A stretch of 64,000 nucleotides of DNA from DASSNR01 sp036278935 (GCA_036278935.1 DASUKA010000025.1:62001-126000); one strand, 5' to 3'; shown: positions 52,506-60,472, numbered from the stretch's first letter. The notes: generated by a model not told the origin, from the letters alone. Made by a program: numbers and translations.

Positions 52506-52511
52506 AGTATA
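52506..52511 (-). promoter_or_regulatory. -10 box 8 nt before the gpmI start codon
   Basis: The minus strand reads TATACT within the only AT-rich patch of the divergent gap, followed by GAACAGTC and the ATG. A transcript started 6-8 nt downstream would begin at the start codon. The -35 position shows no good hexamer. Confidence 0.4.
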
Positions 52512-52585
52512 TATTGGCGAATAGACGGCGGCGCCCCAGAGGGCGCCGCCCGGAATGTATCCCTCCTCACACCCCCCTACCAGCG

Positions 52586-53206
52586 ATGCGAGCGCATTGG
52601 GTTCTACATGCCCTCCTGATTCCCGCTGTCGCGGGCGCACAATCCCCGCGTCCGGCGCCCACGCCCACGGAGCCCGATTCCGCGGCAGCGACGCTTCCCG
52701 CGCACGGTGCCTTCGCGCCGGCGCAACACGCGACGCTCACGACGGCGCCTGGCGGGCGCACCATCGCCTCGCTGGATTCCAGTGCGCGCGTGCAGATCCT
52801 GGCGCACGACCGCGGCTGGACACGCGTGCGCGTGGAGGGCTGGGTGCGCGACGGAGATCTGCGACTGGCCGACACCTCCCAATACAGCCAGATGAGCGCG
52901 GCTGACCTGCGCGCGGACCCGCAGGGCAGTCGCGGCAAGCTGGTACGCTGGCACGTGCAGGTGATCGCGCTGCAGACCGCGGACCCGCTTCGACGCGACA
53001 TGGCACCGAACGAGCCGTATCTACTCGCCCGCGGTCCGGAGCATGAGGACGCGCTCCTCTACCTGGCACTGCCCCCGTCGCTCCTCGGTACCGCGCGTAC
53101 ACTGGAGCCGCTCAGCTGGGTTACCGTCGTCGCCCGTGTGCGGGTAGGGCGAAGCGATCCCGCCGGAGTGCCCATCCTCGATGTGCAGCGGATCGCCAGC
53201 CGGTAG
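52586..53206 (+). CDS. Exported SH3-like/OB-fold protein of unknown function
   Basis: A 206-aa protein with a short signal (HWVLHALLIPAVAGAQ) and a Pro/Ala-rich linker. An SH3b-like domain follows (GGRTIASLDSSARVQILAHD, then GWTRVRVEGWVRDGDL). The C-terminal half has OB-fold-like strands (LVRWHVQVIALQTADPL and SWVTVVARVRVGRSDP). Bacterial SH3 domains often bind cell-wall peptides, so a periplasmic scaffold is plausible. Confidence 0.65.
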   Translation: MRAHWVLHALLIPAVAGAQSPRPAPTPTEPDSAAATLPAHGAFAPAQHATLTTAPGGRTIASLDSSARVQILAHDRGWTRVRVEGWVRDGDLRLADTSQYSQMSAADLRADPQGSRGKLVRWHVQVIALQTADPLRRDMAPNEPYLLARGPEHEDALLYLALPPSLLGTARTLEPLSWVTVVARVRVGRSDPAGVPILDVQRIASR

Positions 53207-53209
53207 AGC

Positions 53210-53229
53210 TTGACCATCTGGTCAGTCAA
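53210..53229. promoter_or_regulatory. TTGACCA-nn-TGGTCA operator-like palindrome
   Basis: TTGACCATCTGGTCAGTCAA contains the perfect palindrome TGACCA-TC-TGGTCA and matches the RutR/TetR-type operator pattern TTGACCAnnTGGTCAA in 15 of 16 positions. It lies in the gap between the SH3/OB gene and the DUF882 peptidase gene. No TetR-family gene is in the window. Confidence 0.5.
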
Positions 53230-53291
53230 CAGCGGTTTTTTGCGACGCTTCCGGCTTTCTCCGGCGCGAGGGGTGCATGTACGTATAGAAC

Positions 53292-54383
53292 ATGCCAGGG
53301 GAGATTCCCGCTTCGTCACGACCGGATCGGCGTCTGACAGGCCGGTGGCGCTTCACGCGCCACTCCACGTTTGGTGTATCGCTGACAGCGGCGATCGGCT
53401 TCGTGGTCTTCTATGAGCCGCCCCTACATCTCAACGCATCGCCGGTAGTCACGAGCGTCGCATATGGCGCGCTCAGTACCCCGCTCAGCGCGCTCACCAG
53501 TCCGGTGCCCGAGGTGGAGCCCAGCCTCAACGCGTTCGGACGGAGCGGCGCGGTAGATCTGCGGCTCGCGCTGCCAGGCGCGAACGTTCAATACCCCCTG
53601 CGTATCCACGGCGATCCCACCGGGCTCCGTTACACGTGGCGGCGACTGGCCGACTCGACCGACGTGGGAGGGGTGCACGATCTGGTGGGCGACTCGCTCG
53701 TTGCGCCGCCAAAGCCCGGCTTCTACCAGCTCGTTCTGCTCCGAAGCGGATTCCGGCGCCCGGTGGATGGCCTCACGCTGGGCGTGCTCGTCCCGTTCGA
53801 CAGGAAGCATGGGCCGCTGCTCGATGGCTACCGGATCGGGATGTTCCCCACGGAGAAGCATCGCACCGAGCCGCTGCCAAGGGGCTTCCTCCGGGTAACG
53901 GAAAGCGTGGCCGATCTTCAGATGACCAGGCACCTGCGCCTCGCCGATTTTCTCACCCACGACAGCCAAACCACCTGGCCGCGCTTTGCCGCCGTGAACC
54001 CGAAGGTGCTCGACAAACTGGAGCTGGTCGTGGAGCAGGTGGCCGCAGGACTGCGCGCCAGGGATCCGGGGGACTCGGACAGCGTTCACGTGCTGCTGAG
54101 CGTGCATTCCGCATTCCGCACTCCGTACTACAACCGGCACGTGCCGCGGGCCGCGCATGACAGCCAGCACCAGTACGGCGATGCGGTGGACGTGGCCATC
54201 GATGCCGACGGCGACGGACGGTTTACCGCGAAGGATACGCGCCTGGTGGCGAAGGCCGTGAACGCCGTGGAAGCGGCCTATCCGGAGCTGGTTGGGGGGA
54301 TGGGGGTGTATACCGGGCGCGCATATCACCATCCTTATGTGCATATCGACGCACGAGGCGAGCGGGTTCGCTGGCACGGCTGA
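53292..54383 (+). CDS. DUF882/M15-type murein peptidase-like protein
   Basis: A 363-aa protein. A predicted membrane anchor (STFGVSLTAAIGFVVFY) precedes a roughly 200-aa beta-rich region. The C-terminal M15/DUF882 domain has SAFRTPYYNRHVPRAA, the metal ligands in SQHQYGDAVDVAID and YVHIDARG. Such domains cleave peptidoglycan peptides with zinc. Between the ligands sits DADGDGRFTAKD, a canonical EF-hand/dockerin-type calcium loop. An operator-like palindrome lies upstream. Confidence 0.75.
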   Translation: MPGEIPASSRPDRRLTGRWRFTRHSTFGVSLTAAIGFVVFYEPPLHLNASPVVTSVAYGALSTPLSALTSPVPEVEPSLNAFGRSGAVDLRLALPGANVQYPLRIHGDPTGLRYTWRRLADSTDVGGVHDLVGDSLVAPPKPGFYQLVLLRSGFRRPVDGLTLGVLVPFDRKHGPLLDGYRIGMFPTEKHRTEPLPRGFLRVTESVADLQMTRHLRLADFLTHDSQTTWPRFAAVNPKVLDKLELVVEQVAAGLRARDPGDSDSVHVLLSVHSAFRTPYYNRHVPRAAHDSQHQYGDAVDVAIDADGDGRFTAKDTRLVAKAVNAVEAAYPELVGGMGVYTGRAYHHPYVHIDARGERVRWHG

Positions 54384-54414
54384 CGTCGGTACGTACTCCA
54401 AGGGGATGGTTCCC

Positions 54415-54831
54415 ATGAACGAACTGCTTCGCGACCGCATCGTCCGGCAGCTGGATTCGCTTCCGGACGAGAAGCTGTATCAGGTTCTGGACTATGCCGA
54501 ATTCCTCGGCTCCAAGTACGCCGAACGCACGGCGCAATCGCCGAACGTCTTTCAGCGCTTCGCGGAAGGGGTGGAAGACAGCCTGCGTGCGGGCCGCGTG
54601 TCGGCTACGACGATCGCCGAGACGATGGGGCTGCTCAACAAGGCAATGGGCGTACTGAACGGCGTGGCAGCGGCCGGCAAGTCCGTCGCGACCGATGTCG
54701 TCACGGCCGCGCGAACCAGCACAAGCCCACGCCCCGAGGCGCCGGCAGGCGGCTCCAACGGCGCCGCCGCGCGGGATAATACGCATCCGGGCTCCCAGTC
54801 GGCCGCGTCCCAGGGCGATGCCCCCGCATGA
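54415..54831 (+). CDS. DUF2281-like protein with a disordered tail
   Basis: A 138-aa protein. Residues 1-45 resemble DUF2281 (LLRDRIVRQLDSLPDEKLYQ, then VLDYAEFLGSKYAE), a short helical domain often found in antitoxin-like proteins. It continues with helices and a low-complexity Ala/Ser/Pro/Gly tail. No toxin partner is adjacent. AAGGGG precedes the chosen ATG; another in-frame ATG lies 9 bp upstream. ATGA overlap with the next gene. Confidence 0.6.
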   Translation: MNELLRDRIVRQLDSLPDEKLYQVLDYAEFLGSKYAERTAQSPNVFQRFAEGVEDSLRAGRVSATTIAETMGLLNKAMGVLNGVAAAGKSVATDVVTAARTSTSPRPEAPAGGSNGAAARDNTHPGSQSAASQGDAPA

Positions 54832-55283
54832 CTCGTGATGCTGGCCGCGAAGCGGTGGTCGCCGCGCGGTTGAAGCGCCGACGGCGCACGCGCGGGCCTG
54901 CGCCGCGCCGCGGGGCCAAGCGCACCGTGCTCGCCGTCATCCTGGAGCTCCCGAACTACCTGCGCCTCTTGTGGGGGCTCATGGCCGATGCCCGCGTCTC
55001 GACGGTCGACAAGCTCCTCGTTGGCGGCGCGATCGTCTATATCCTGCTCCCGCTGGATCTGATCCCCGACCCGATCCCATTCCTGGGCCAGGTGGACGAC
55101 GTCTACCTCCTGGTGCTGGCGCTCCAGCGGCTGATCGTCCGCGCGGGTCCGCGCGTGGTGATGGATCACTGGTCGGGCGACCCGGCGGCCCTCACCTCGC
55201 GCCGGCTCCGCCAGGTGCTGTTGGCCGCCTCCTTCTTCCTCCCCCGCCGCATCCGGCGCCGGCTGCGGAGGCTCGGAAGGTAA
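54828..55283 (+). CDS. DUF1232 (YkvA-like) membrane protein
   Basis: A 151-aa protein with a very basic N-terminal 35 residues and the DUF1232 signature: VDKLLVGGAIVYILLPLDLI directly followed by PDPIPFLGQVDDVYLLV. The family consists of small membrane proteins of unknown role. It is coupled to the DUF2281-like gene by a 4-bp overlap. Confidence 0.75.
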   Translation: MTRDAGREAVVAARLKRRRRTRGPAPRRGAKRTVLAVILELPNYLRLLWGLMADARVSTVDKLLVGGAIVYILLPLDLIPDPIPFLGQVDDVYLLVLALQRLIVRAGPRVVMDHWSGDPAALTSRRLRQVLLAASFFLPRRIRRRLRRLGR

Positions 55284-55335
55284 GAGTTCCGAGTTGTGGG
55301 TAATGAGCAAACCCACAACTCAGAACTCAGAACCG
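55284..55335. repeat. Intergenic inverted element E10, GAGTTGTGGGT type
   Basis: GAGTTCCGAGTTGTGGGT (left) and ACCCACAACTCAGAACTC (right) pair with a short loop, the tightest copy of the family. It starts right after the DUF1232 stop codon and precedes the guaB promoter, so it may act as a terminator between two plus-strand genes. Confidence 0.8.
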
Positions 55336-55347
55336 CCTTTCTCTCTC

Positions 55348-55376
55348 TTGCCGACCCCGCATCGTCCCCCTACCTT
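55348..55376 (+). promoter_or_regulatory. Predicted guaB promoter with start site at the ATG
   Basis: TTGCCG (55348-55353), a 17-bp spacer and TACCTT (55371-55376), followed by only 5 nt before the ATG at 55382. A leaderless guaB transcript is predicted. Confidence 0.6.
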
Positions 55377-55381
55377 TGGCT

Positions 55382-56923
55382 ATGGCAACCAGAACCCGTT
55401 CAACTCTGCGGCCCGCTATTCCTGAGAGCGGGCCGTCGCGCATCGACGAACCGCAGCTGGCGGGCGTGGCACGGGTTCGTGCCGAGAGCGCACTGACGTT
55501 CGATGACGTCCTGCTCGCCCCACGCCACTCGGTGACGCATCCGAAAGAGGTCGAGACGAGCTCCCTCTTCACGCGCGGCATCGCCCTCAACGTCCCGCTC
55601 GTCTCCGCCGCCATGGATACTGTGACGGAGTCGGAGATGGCGATTGCCATGGCGCGGGCCGGGGGCATCGGCGTCGTGCACAAGAACATGTCGGTGGATC
55701 GGCAGGCCGCCGAGGTGGATCGAGTGAAGCGCTCCGAGAGCGGCATGATCCTGAACCCAATTACCCTTGCCCCAGACGCCACGCTGCGCGAGGCGAACGC
55801 GCTCATGATGCGCTTCAAGATCTCGGGCGTGCCGGTGGTGGATCGCGCGGGGCGGCTGGTGGGCATCATCACGAACCGCGACCTGCAATTCGAGCGGAAT
55901 CTCGACCAGCCGTTGCGTGACGTGATGACGAAGGAGCGGCTCGTAACGGCCCCGGTGGGTACCACGCTGGACGAAGCCGAGCGGATTCTGGGCAAGCACC
56001 GCATCGAGAAGCTGCCGGTCGTGGACACCGAGGGGGTGCTTCGCGGGCTCATCACCGTGAAGGACATCCACAAGCGCCGCCAGTATCCGAACGCCAACAA
56101 GGATCAGCATGGCCGGCTGCGGGTCGCGGCGGCCATCGGGGCCTCGAGCGACTACCGCGAGCGGGCCCGCGCGCTGATCGACGCGGGCGTGGACGCGCTC
56201 ATCATCGACACCGCGCATGGGCACAGCGAGGGCGTACTGCGCGCGACGGCGGAGATTCGCGAGCGCTTTCCCGAAGTGCAGCTCGTGGCCGGGAACATCG
56301 CCACGCGCGAGGGCGCCGCGGCGCTGGCGGAGCGGGGAGTGGACGCAGTGAAGGTCGGGGTGGGGCCCGGTTCCATCTGCACCACCCGTGTGGTGACCGG
56401 GGTAGGGGTGCCGCAGCTCACCGCCGTGTTCGATGCGGTGGAGGGGGCGGGTGGCCTTCCAGTCATCGCGGATGGCGGCATCAAGTACTCGGGCGACATC
56501 GTCAAGGCGCTGGCGGCCGGTGCCTCGAGCGTGATGATGGGATCCATGCTGGCGGGCACCGAGGAGAGCCCGGGGGAGTCGTTCCTGCTGGAGGGGCGCC
56601 GGTTCAAGATGCTGCGCGGGATGGGGAGCATTGCCGCCATGCAGGACGGGAGCGCCGACCGATACTTCCAGGAGGGAGAGATGAGCCCCCGGAAGCTCGT
56701 GCCCGAAGGGATCGAGGGGCGCGTGCCGTACAAGGGCCCGGTCTCTGACGTCCTCTTTCAGATGGTCGGCGGGCTCCGGAGCGGGATGGGCTACGTGGGC
56801 TGCGCAACGATCGACGAGCTGCGTACGAATACGGAGTTCGTCCGCATCACCCCCGCCGGGTTGCGCGAGTCGCACCCACACGACGTGACGATCACGAGGG
56901 AGGCGCCCAACTACTCGGTATGA
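55382..56923 (+). CDS. guaB: Inosine-5'-monophosphate dehydrogenase
   Basis: Oxidises IMP to XMP with NAD+, the committed step of GMP synthesis. The 513-aa protein has an N-terminal barrel start (TFDDVLLAPRHSVTHP), two CBS domains in the insertion (RFKISGVPVVDRAGRLVGII and HRIEKLPVVDTEGVLRGLIT), and the active-site loop GVGPGSICTTRVVTGVGVPQ with catalytic Cys333. The flap carries EGRVPYKGPVSDV. No ribosome-binding site is seen before the ATG, matching the leaderless promoter. Confidence 0.95.
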   Translation: MATRTRSTLRPAIPESGPSRIDEPQLAGVARVRAESALTFDDVLLAPRHSVTHPKEVETSSLFTRGIALNVPLVSAAMDTVTESEMAIAMARAGGIGVVHKNMSVDRQAAEVDRVKRSESGMILNPITLAPDATLREANALMMRFKISGVPVVDRAGRLVGIITNRDLQFERNLDQPLRDVMTKERLVTAPVGTTLDEAERILGKHRIEKLPVVDTEGVLRGLITVKDIHKRRQYPNANKDQHGRLRVAAAIGASSDYRERARALIDAGVDALIIDTAHGHSEGVLRATAEIRERFPEVQLVAGNIATREGAAALAERGVDAVKVGVGPGSICTTRVVTGVGVPQLTAVFDAVEGAGGLPVIADGGIKYSGDIVKALAAGASSVMMGSMLAGTEESPGESFLLEGRRFKMLRGMGSIAAMQDGSADRYFQEGEMSPRKLVPEGIEGRVPYKGPVSDVLFQMVGGLRSGMGYVGCATIDELRTNTEFVRITPAGLRESHPHDVTITREAPNYSV

Positions 56924-57063
56924 TTACGGCAGGGTGTAGGGAGTAGGGTATGGGGTGTGGGGTGCAGGGGCACGGAATAGGGTAGAGGATACCCGTCGTG
57001 TTGGACGTCCCGACAGCACGGGACGGAGCGATCAATTATCGCGGCTGATTCGGGGGTGCTCAC

Positions 57064-57330
57064 ATGCGGCAATTTCGCATCACGTTGAGACAGGCGCCGG
57101 CAGCGGCAGTGGTGATTGTCTGTGCCGCGGTCGCGAGTTGTGCGCATCCGAAGCCGCCTGATGCGGCGATGAATGGCGCCGCACATGCCTTGCGGACGGT
57201 GTTTACGGATACGACGCTGTATGACCGAGTCTGTGCCGAATCGGACAGCGGCATCCGCATGGCGAATGCACATCAATGCACGCCAAGGAATCAAGGCGCC
57301 TTGATAAAGCCAATTCGACCGCGGTCATGA
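57064..57330 (+). CDS. Small putative lipoprotein
   Basis: An 88-aa protein with a lipoprotein signal (VVIVCAAVASC) and a short mature part containing RTVFTDTTLYDRVCAESDSG and a CTPRNQ stretch. It resembles short hypothetical lipoproteins with paired cysteines; no function is known. A GGGGGTG stretch precedes the ATG. A 6-bp hairpin GTCCCG/CGGGAC (57007-57024) lies upstream. It sits between the two arms of split element E11. Confidence 0.55.
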   Translation: MRQFRITLRQAPAAAVVIVCAAVASCAHPKPPDAAMNGAAHALRTVFTDTTLYDRVCAESDSGIRMANAHQCTPRNQGALIKPIRPRS

Positions 57331-57714
57331 CGGGATTGGCGCTGACAGGGAACGGAGGCGGGCTGTGATCGGGGCGTTGTCGCGCGCTACGCCCACACCG
57401 AACGCGCAAAGCGACTGAGGAATCTCCGCGTCTGGAGAGCAGATTCCTCGCGTTCGCTCGGAATGACATCGGAAGGGACGGCTCGGAGTGGGAGTCCCTG
57501 TCGGTCGCAATGATAGCCCGCTCGGAGTGACCACCCCTCGCCCACCTGACGCCCTACTCCCCACGCCCCTGGCGCTTCCCGCTCCAGCCGCGCCTTGACA
57601 AACGCGTGACGGCCAGAGAACGTGAAGCCTTCATCTGTCGCGCTGCCCACCTGACGGTCCCCCTCTGTTGCCGCAGCATCCCACCTGCCCCTCAGCCCCA
57701 ACCGGAACCCATTT
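57331..57714. other. 384-bp gap with a dispersed intergenic repeat
   Basis: No gene is recognised between the small lipoprotein and the permease. The gap holds the hairpin-bearing repeat at 57345-57540 and the right arm of element E11. A TTGACA hexamer at 57595-57600 is a possible -35 box for the permease, but no matching -10 box was found. Confidence 0.4.
57345..57540 (-). repeat. SERSEES-like dispersed intergenic repeat
   Basis: The region contains TTCCTCGCGTTCGCTCGGAA, a 9-bp inverted repeat GAGGAATCT/AGATTCCTC (57417-57425 and 57441-57449) and, further on, GCTCGGAGTGACC. Read on the minus strand it yields DVIPSEREESALQTRRFLS, the spurious peptide pattern that marks this widespread class of intergenic repeat (often mis-annotated as SERSEES proteins). 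It is a repeat, not a gene. Confidence 0.65.
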
Positions 57715-59301
57715 ATGGCTCTGTTTTCGACGAAGAGTATGGCGGTGCTTCAAGCCGAAGCCGGCGACGAGGCCAACGGCCTGAAGCGAGCGCTCGGCGC
57801 CACGAACCTGGTTTCACTCGGGATCGGGGCGGTCATCGGGACCGGAATTTTCGTCCTCACCGGGCCGGCGGCAGCACTCTACGCCGGCCCGTCCATCATC
57901 CTCTCCTTCATTCTCGCAGGGATCGGATGCGTATTTGCGGGGCTCTGCTACGCAGAGTTCGCCGCGATGATCCCCATTGCGGGAAGCGCATACACGTACG
58001 GCTACGCGACGCTGGGCGAGCTCATCGCGTGGGTCATCGGATGGGACCTGATCCTCGAGTATGCGTTCGGGGCCGCTACGGTGGCGTCCGGTTGGAGCGG
58101 GTATGTGCTCAGCTTTCTTCAGGACTTCGGCATCCGCATTCCGACCGCGGTGGCCGGCGCCCCGGGCACGGACTTCGTGCTCTACCAGGGACACTGGAAC
58201 GCGCTGAGCCGCATCGCGACACAATTGCAGGCCGCGGGGGTCGATCCTTCCACGCTCCCGCACCAGACGTCGGCATTCAATCTCGTCGCGTTCCTCGGGA
58301 TCGCCATCGTGACCGCGATTCTGGTAATCGGCATCCGGGAATCGGCGAACTTCAACAACATCATCGTGCTCGTGAAGGTCATCGTCCTGCTCGTCTTCAT
58401 CGGGCTGGGTGGGTACTTCCTCATGGAGCACACGGCGGTGGCCAAGGCCAACTGGACGCCGTTCATTCCGCCCAATACGGGAAGCTTCGGCTCCTACGGC
58501 TGGTCGGGCGTGGCGAGAGCGGCCGGCGTGATCTTCTTCGCCTACATCGGATTCGACGCGGTGTCGACCGCGGCGCAGGAGGCCAAGAATCCTCAGCGTG
58601 ACATGCCTATCGGGATTCTCGGCACGCTGGTCATCTGCACCATCCTGTACATCCTCGTGGCCGCCGTGCTCACGGGGCTGGTGGCGTTCAAGAACCTGAA
58701 CGTCGCCGACCCGATCGCTATTGGCATCGACCGCACGGGCGTGGCATGGGGGAGCTTCCTCGTCAAGCTCGGCGCCATCGCGGGGCTGTCGAGCACCATG
58801 GTGGTCATGCTCCTGGGCCAGTCGCGCATCTTCTTCAGCATGAGCCGCGACGGTCTGCTGCCCAAGTGGGCGTCCGCGGTGCATCCCCGGTTCAGAACCC
58901 CGTACCTCTCATCGATCTTCGTGGGGATCTTTGTCGCTGCATTCGCAGCGTTGATTCCGGTAGCCGTACTTGGCGAGCTGGTGTCCATCGGCACGCTGTT
59001 GGCCTTCGTGATCGTGTGCGCCGGCGTCTGGGTGCTCCGCCGACGGGATCCGGAGCGGCACCGCCCCTTCCGCACGCCGTGGGTGCCCTTCGTGCCGATC
59101 ATGGGAATCCTGGTCTCGGCGTTGATGATGTTCAGCCTTCCGCTGGATACCTGGATCCGCCTGATCGTCTGGATGATTATCGGTTTCGCCGTTTACTTCC
59201 TGTACAGCCGGAAGCACTCGAAGATCGCACTGGCCGAGATGGTTCCGGCCGGCACCATTTCCCCACCGGAGCGGGACGTGACGCATTCCGGCGGCGACTG
59301 A
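57715..59301 (+). CDS. APC family amino acid permease
   Basis: A 528-aa transporter with about 12 helices. The first helix has the APC signature LVSLGIGAVIGTGIFVLTG and helix 6 has IFFAYIGFDAVSTAAQEAKN, both typical of cationic-amino-acid (CAT/YfnA-like) permeases. The inner-side loop NPQRDMPIGI is conserved. It imports amino acids with protons or by exchange; specificity is not evident. A terminator-like hairpin follows the gene. Confidence 0.85.
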   Translation: MALFSTKSMAVLQAEAGDEANGLKRALGATNLVSLGIGAVIGTGIFVLTGPAAALYAGPSIILSFILAGIGCVFAGLCYAEFAAMIPIAGSAYTYGYATLGELIAWVIGWDLILEYAFGAATVASGWSGYVLSFLQDFGIRIPTAVAGAPGTDFVLYQGHWNALSRIATQLQAAGVDPSTLPHQTSAFNLVAFLGIAIVTAILVIGIRESANFNNIIVLVKVIVLLVFIGLGGYFLMEHTAVAKANWTPFIPPNTGSFGSYGWSGVARAAGVIFFAYIGFDAVSTAAQEAKNPQRDMPIGILGTLVICTILYILVAAVLTGLVAFKNLNVADPIAIGIDRTGVAWGSFLVKLGAIAGLSSTMVVMLLGQSRIFFSMSRDGLLPKWASAVHPRFRTPYLSSIFVGIFVAAFAALIPVAVLGELVSIGTLLAFVIVCAGVWVLRRRDPERHRPFRTPWVPFVPIMGILVSALMMFSLPLDTWIRLIVWMIIGFAVYFLYSRKHSKIALAEMVPAGTISPPERDVTHSGGD

Positions 59302-59344
59302 GTCGCGTCTCGATTCTCGTCGCACAGAGGATTACGTTTGGGGT

Positions 59345-59370
59345 GGGCGCCCGCACTTCCGCGGGCGCCC
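59345..59370 (+). terminator. Perfect 10-bp GC hairpin after the permease gene
   Basis: GGGCGCCCGC (59345-59354) and GCGGGCGCCC (59361-59370) with a 6-nt loop, followed by GCGTCGTTTC. The short T-run makes it a plausible intrinsic terminator, 20 bp before the next start codon. Confidence 0.6.
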
Positions 59371-59388
59371 GCGTCGTTTCGAGGATCC

Positions 59389-60441
59389 ATGTCGCCACAT
59401 CTTCCCGACCTGCTCACCGTACCCCGCCATCGGCGCGAGGCCATCGAACGACTTGCCGCCGAATTCCACGAAGGCCGCGTGGTCGCGCTCTCAACGCACA
59501 TCAACGCGGATGGCGATGGATGCGGCTCCGAGGTCGCGCTGGCCCTGCTGCTCGGTCAGCTCGGGATGCGTGCGCACATCGTCAATCCCACGCCGTGGCC
59601 GTCGACGTTCACCTTCCTGCTCGAGCAGGGGACACCGGACCGCAGCGCGGAGGGCTCGCGCGCGCTCGAGGGGATCGATCTGCTCGTGGTCCTCGATATC
59701 AGCGACGTGAAGCGCCTGGGATCCCTCTCGGAGACGGTGCGCACCCTCACGGTACCGCGGCTCGTGATCGATCACCACGTGCCCACCGCGGAGCCGGCGG
59801 GCACCATCGTGCTCTCTGACACTGCGGCCTGTGCCACGGGAGAGCTCGTCTTCGACCTGGCCTGCGTGCTGGGGCTGGAGATTACGCCGGCCATCGCCCG
59901 CGCCCTCTACACCGCCATCCTCACCGACACCGGCGGCTTCCGCTTCAGCAACACCTCCCCGCGCTGCCAGACGATCGCCGGCCAGCTGCTCGCTGCCGGC
60001 GTGGATCCCGAAGAGATGTATCGCCGCATCTACGCGTCCGTGTCGCTCGGGCGATTGCGCGTGCTGCGCGATGCGCTCGAGACGCTGGAGGTGGATTCGG
60101 AGCGCGGCATCTCGTGGATCGCGTTGCCGGCCGGATCGCTCGAGCGATACAGCGTGCGCGCCGAGGAGCTGGACGGCCTGGCCGAGCATCCCCGTTCCAT
60201 CGCGGGCACTCGGCTCGCCATCTTCTTCCGCGATCTGGGCAACGGGCAGGTGAAGGTCTCGTTCCGCAGCACGGGAGAAGTGGATGTCAACAGCTTCGCT
60301 CGCCGCTTCGGCGGTGGTGGGCACGCCAAGGCGTCCGGCGCCCTCATTCGTGGGACGCTGGACGATGTACGCGCGCGCGTGATCGGTGAAGCACGCACCT
60401 TTCTGGCGCCCGCGCACCCGAACGGCGGAGACGGCGCTTGA
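59389..60441 (+). CDS. DHH family phosphoesterase, NrnA/pAp-phosphatase type
   Basis: A 350-aa bimodular phosphoesterase. The N-terminal DHH domain has HINADGDGCGSEVALALLL, a VVLDISD block, VIDHHV and AILTDTGGFRFSNTS. The C-terminal DHHA1 domain has RSTGEVDVNSFARRFGGGGH. NrnA-like enzymes degrade nanoRNA and pAp; the related cyclic-di-AMP phosphodiesterases have extra sensor domains not seen here. GAGG precedes the ATG. Confidence 0.85.
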   Translation: MSPHLPDLLTVPRHRREAIERLAAEFHEGRVVALSTHINADGDGCGSEVALALLLGQLGMRAHIVNPTPWPSTFTFLLEQGTPDRSAEGSRALEGIDLLVVLDISDVKRLGSLSETVRTLTVPRLVIDHHVPTAEPAGTIVLSDTAACATGELVFDLACVLGLEITPAIARALYTAILTDTGGFRFSNTSPRCQTIAGQLLAAGVDPEEMYRRIYASVSLGRLRVLRDALETLEVDSERGISWIALPAGSLERYSVRAEELDGLAEHPRSIAGTRLAIFFRDLGNGQVKVSFRSTGEVDVNSFARRFGGGGHAKASGALIRGTLDDVRARVIGEARTFLAPAHPNGGDGA

Positions 60442-60472
60442 ACTGACTGTCCCGGGCTCTAGGTTACGCGGT

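Larger units (their letters stand above)
56930..57575. repeat. Split inverted element E11 around a small lipoprotein gene
   Basis: The left arm 56930-56990 (GTGTAGGGAGTAGGGTATGG, then GGTGTGGGG) and right arm 57530-57575 (CACCCCTCGCCCACCTG, then GCCCTACTCCCCACGCCCC) are imperfect complements. They are about 540 bp apart instead of the usual 20-60. The space between holds a small lipoprotein gene and a different repeat, so the element looks interrupted by an insertion. Confidence 0.6.

Noticed and set aside
55400..56881. Minus-strand open frame of 493 codons across guaB
   Set aside because: It is the complement of a clearly identified IMP dehydrogenase and has no recognisable domain.
57387..57701. 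Open frame of 104 codons containing VIPSEREESALQ
   Set aside because: This is the translation of a dispersed intergenic repeat and not a gene.
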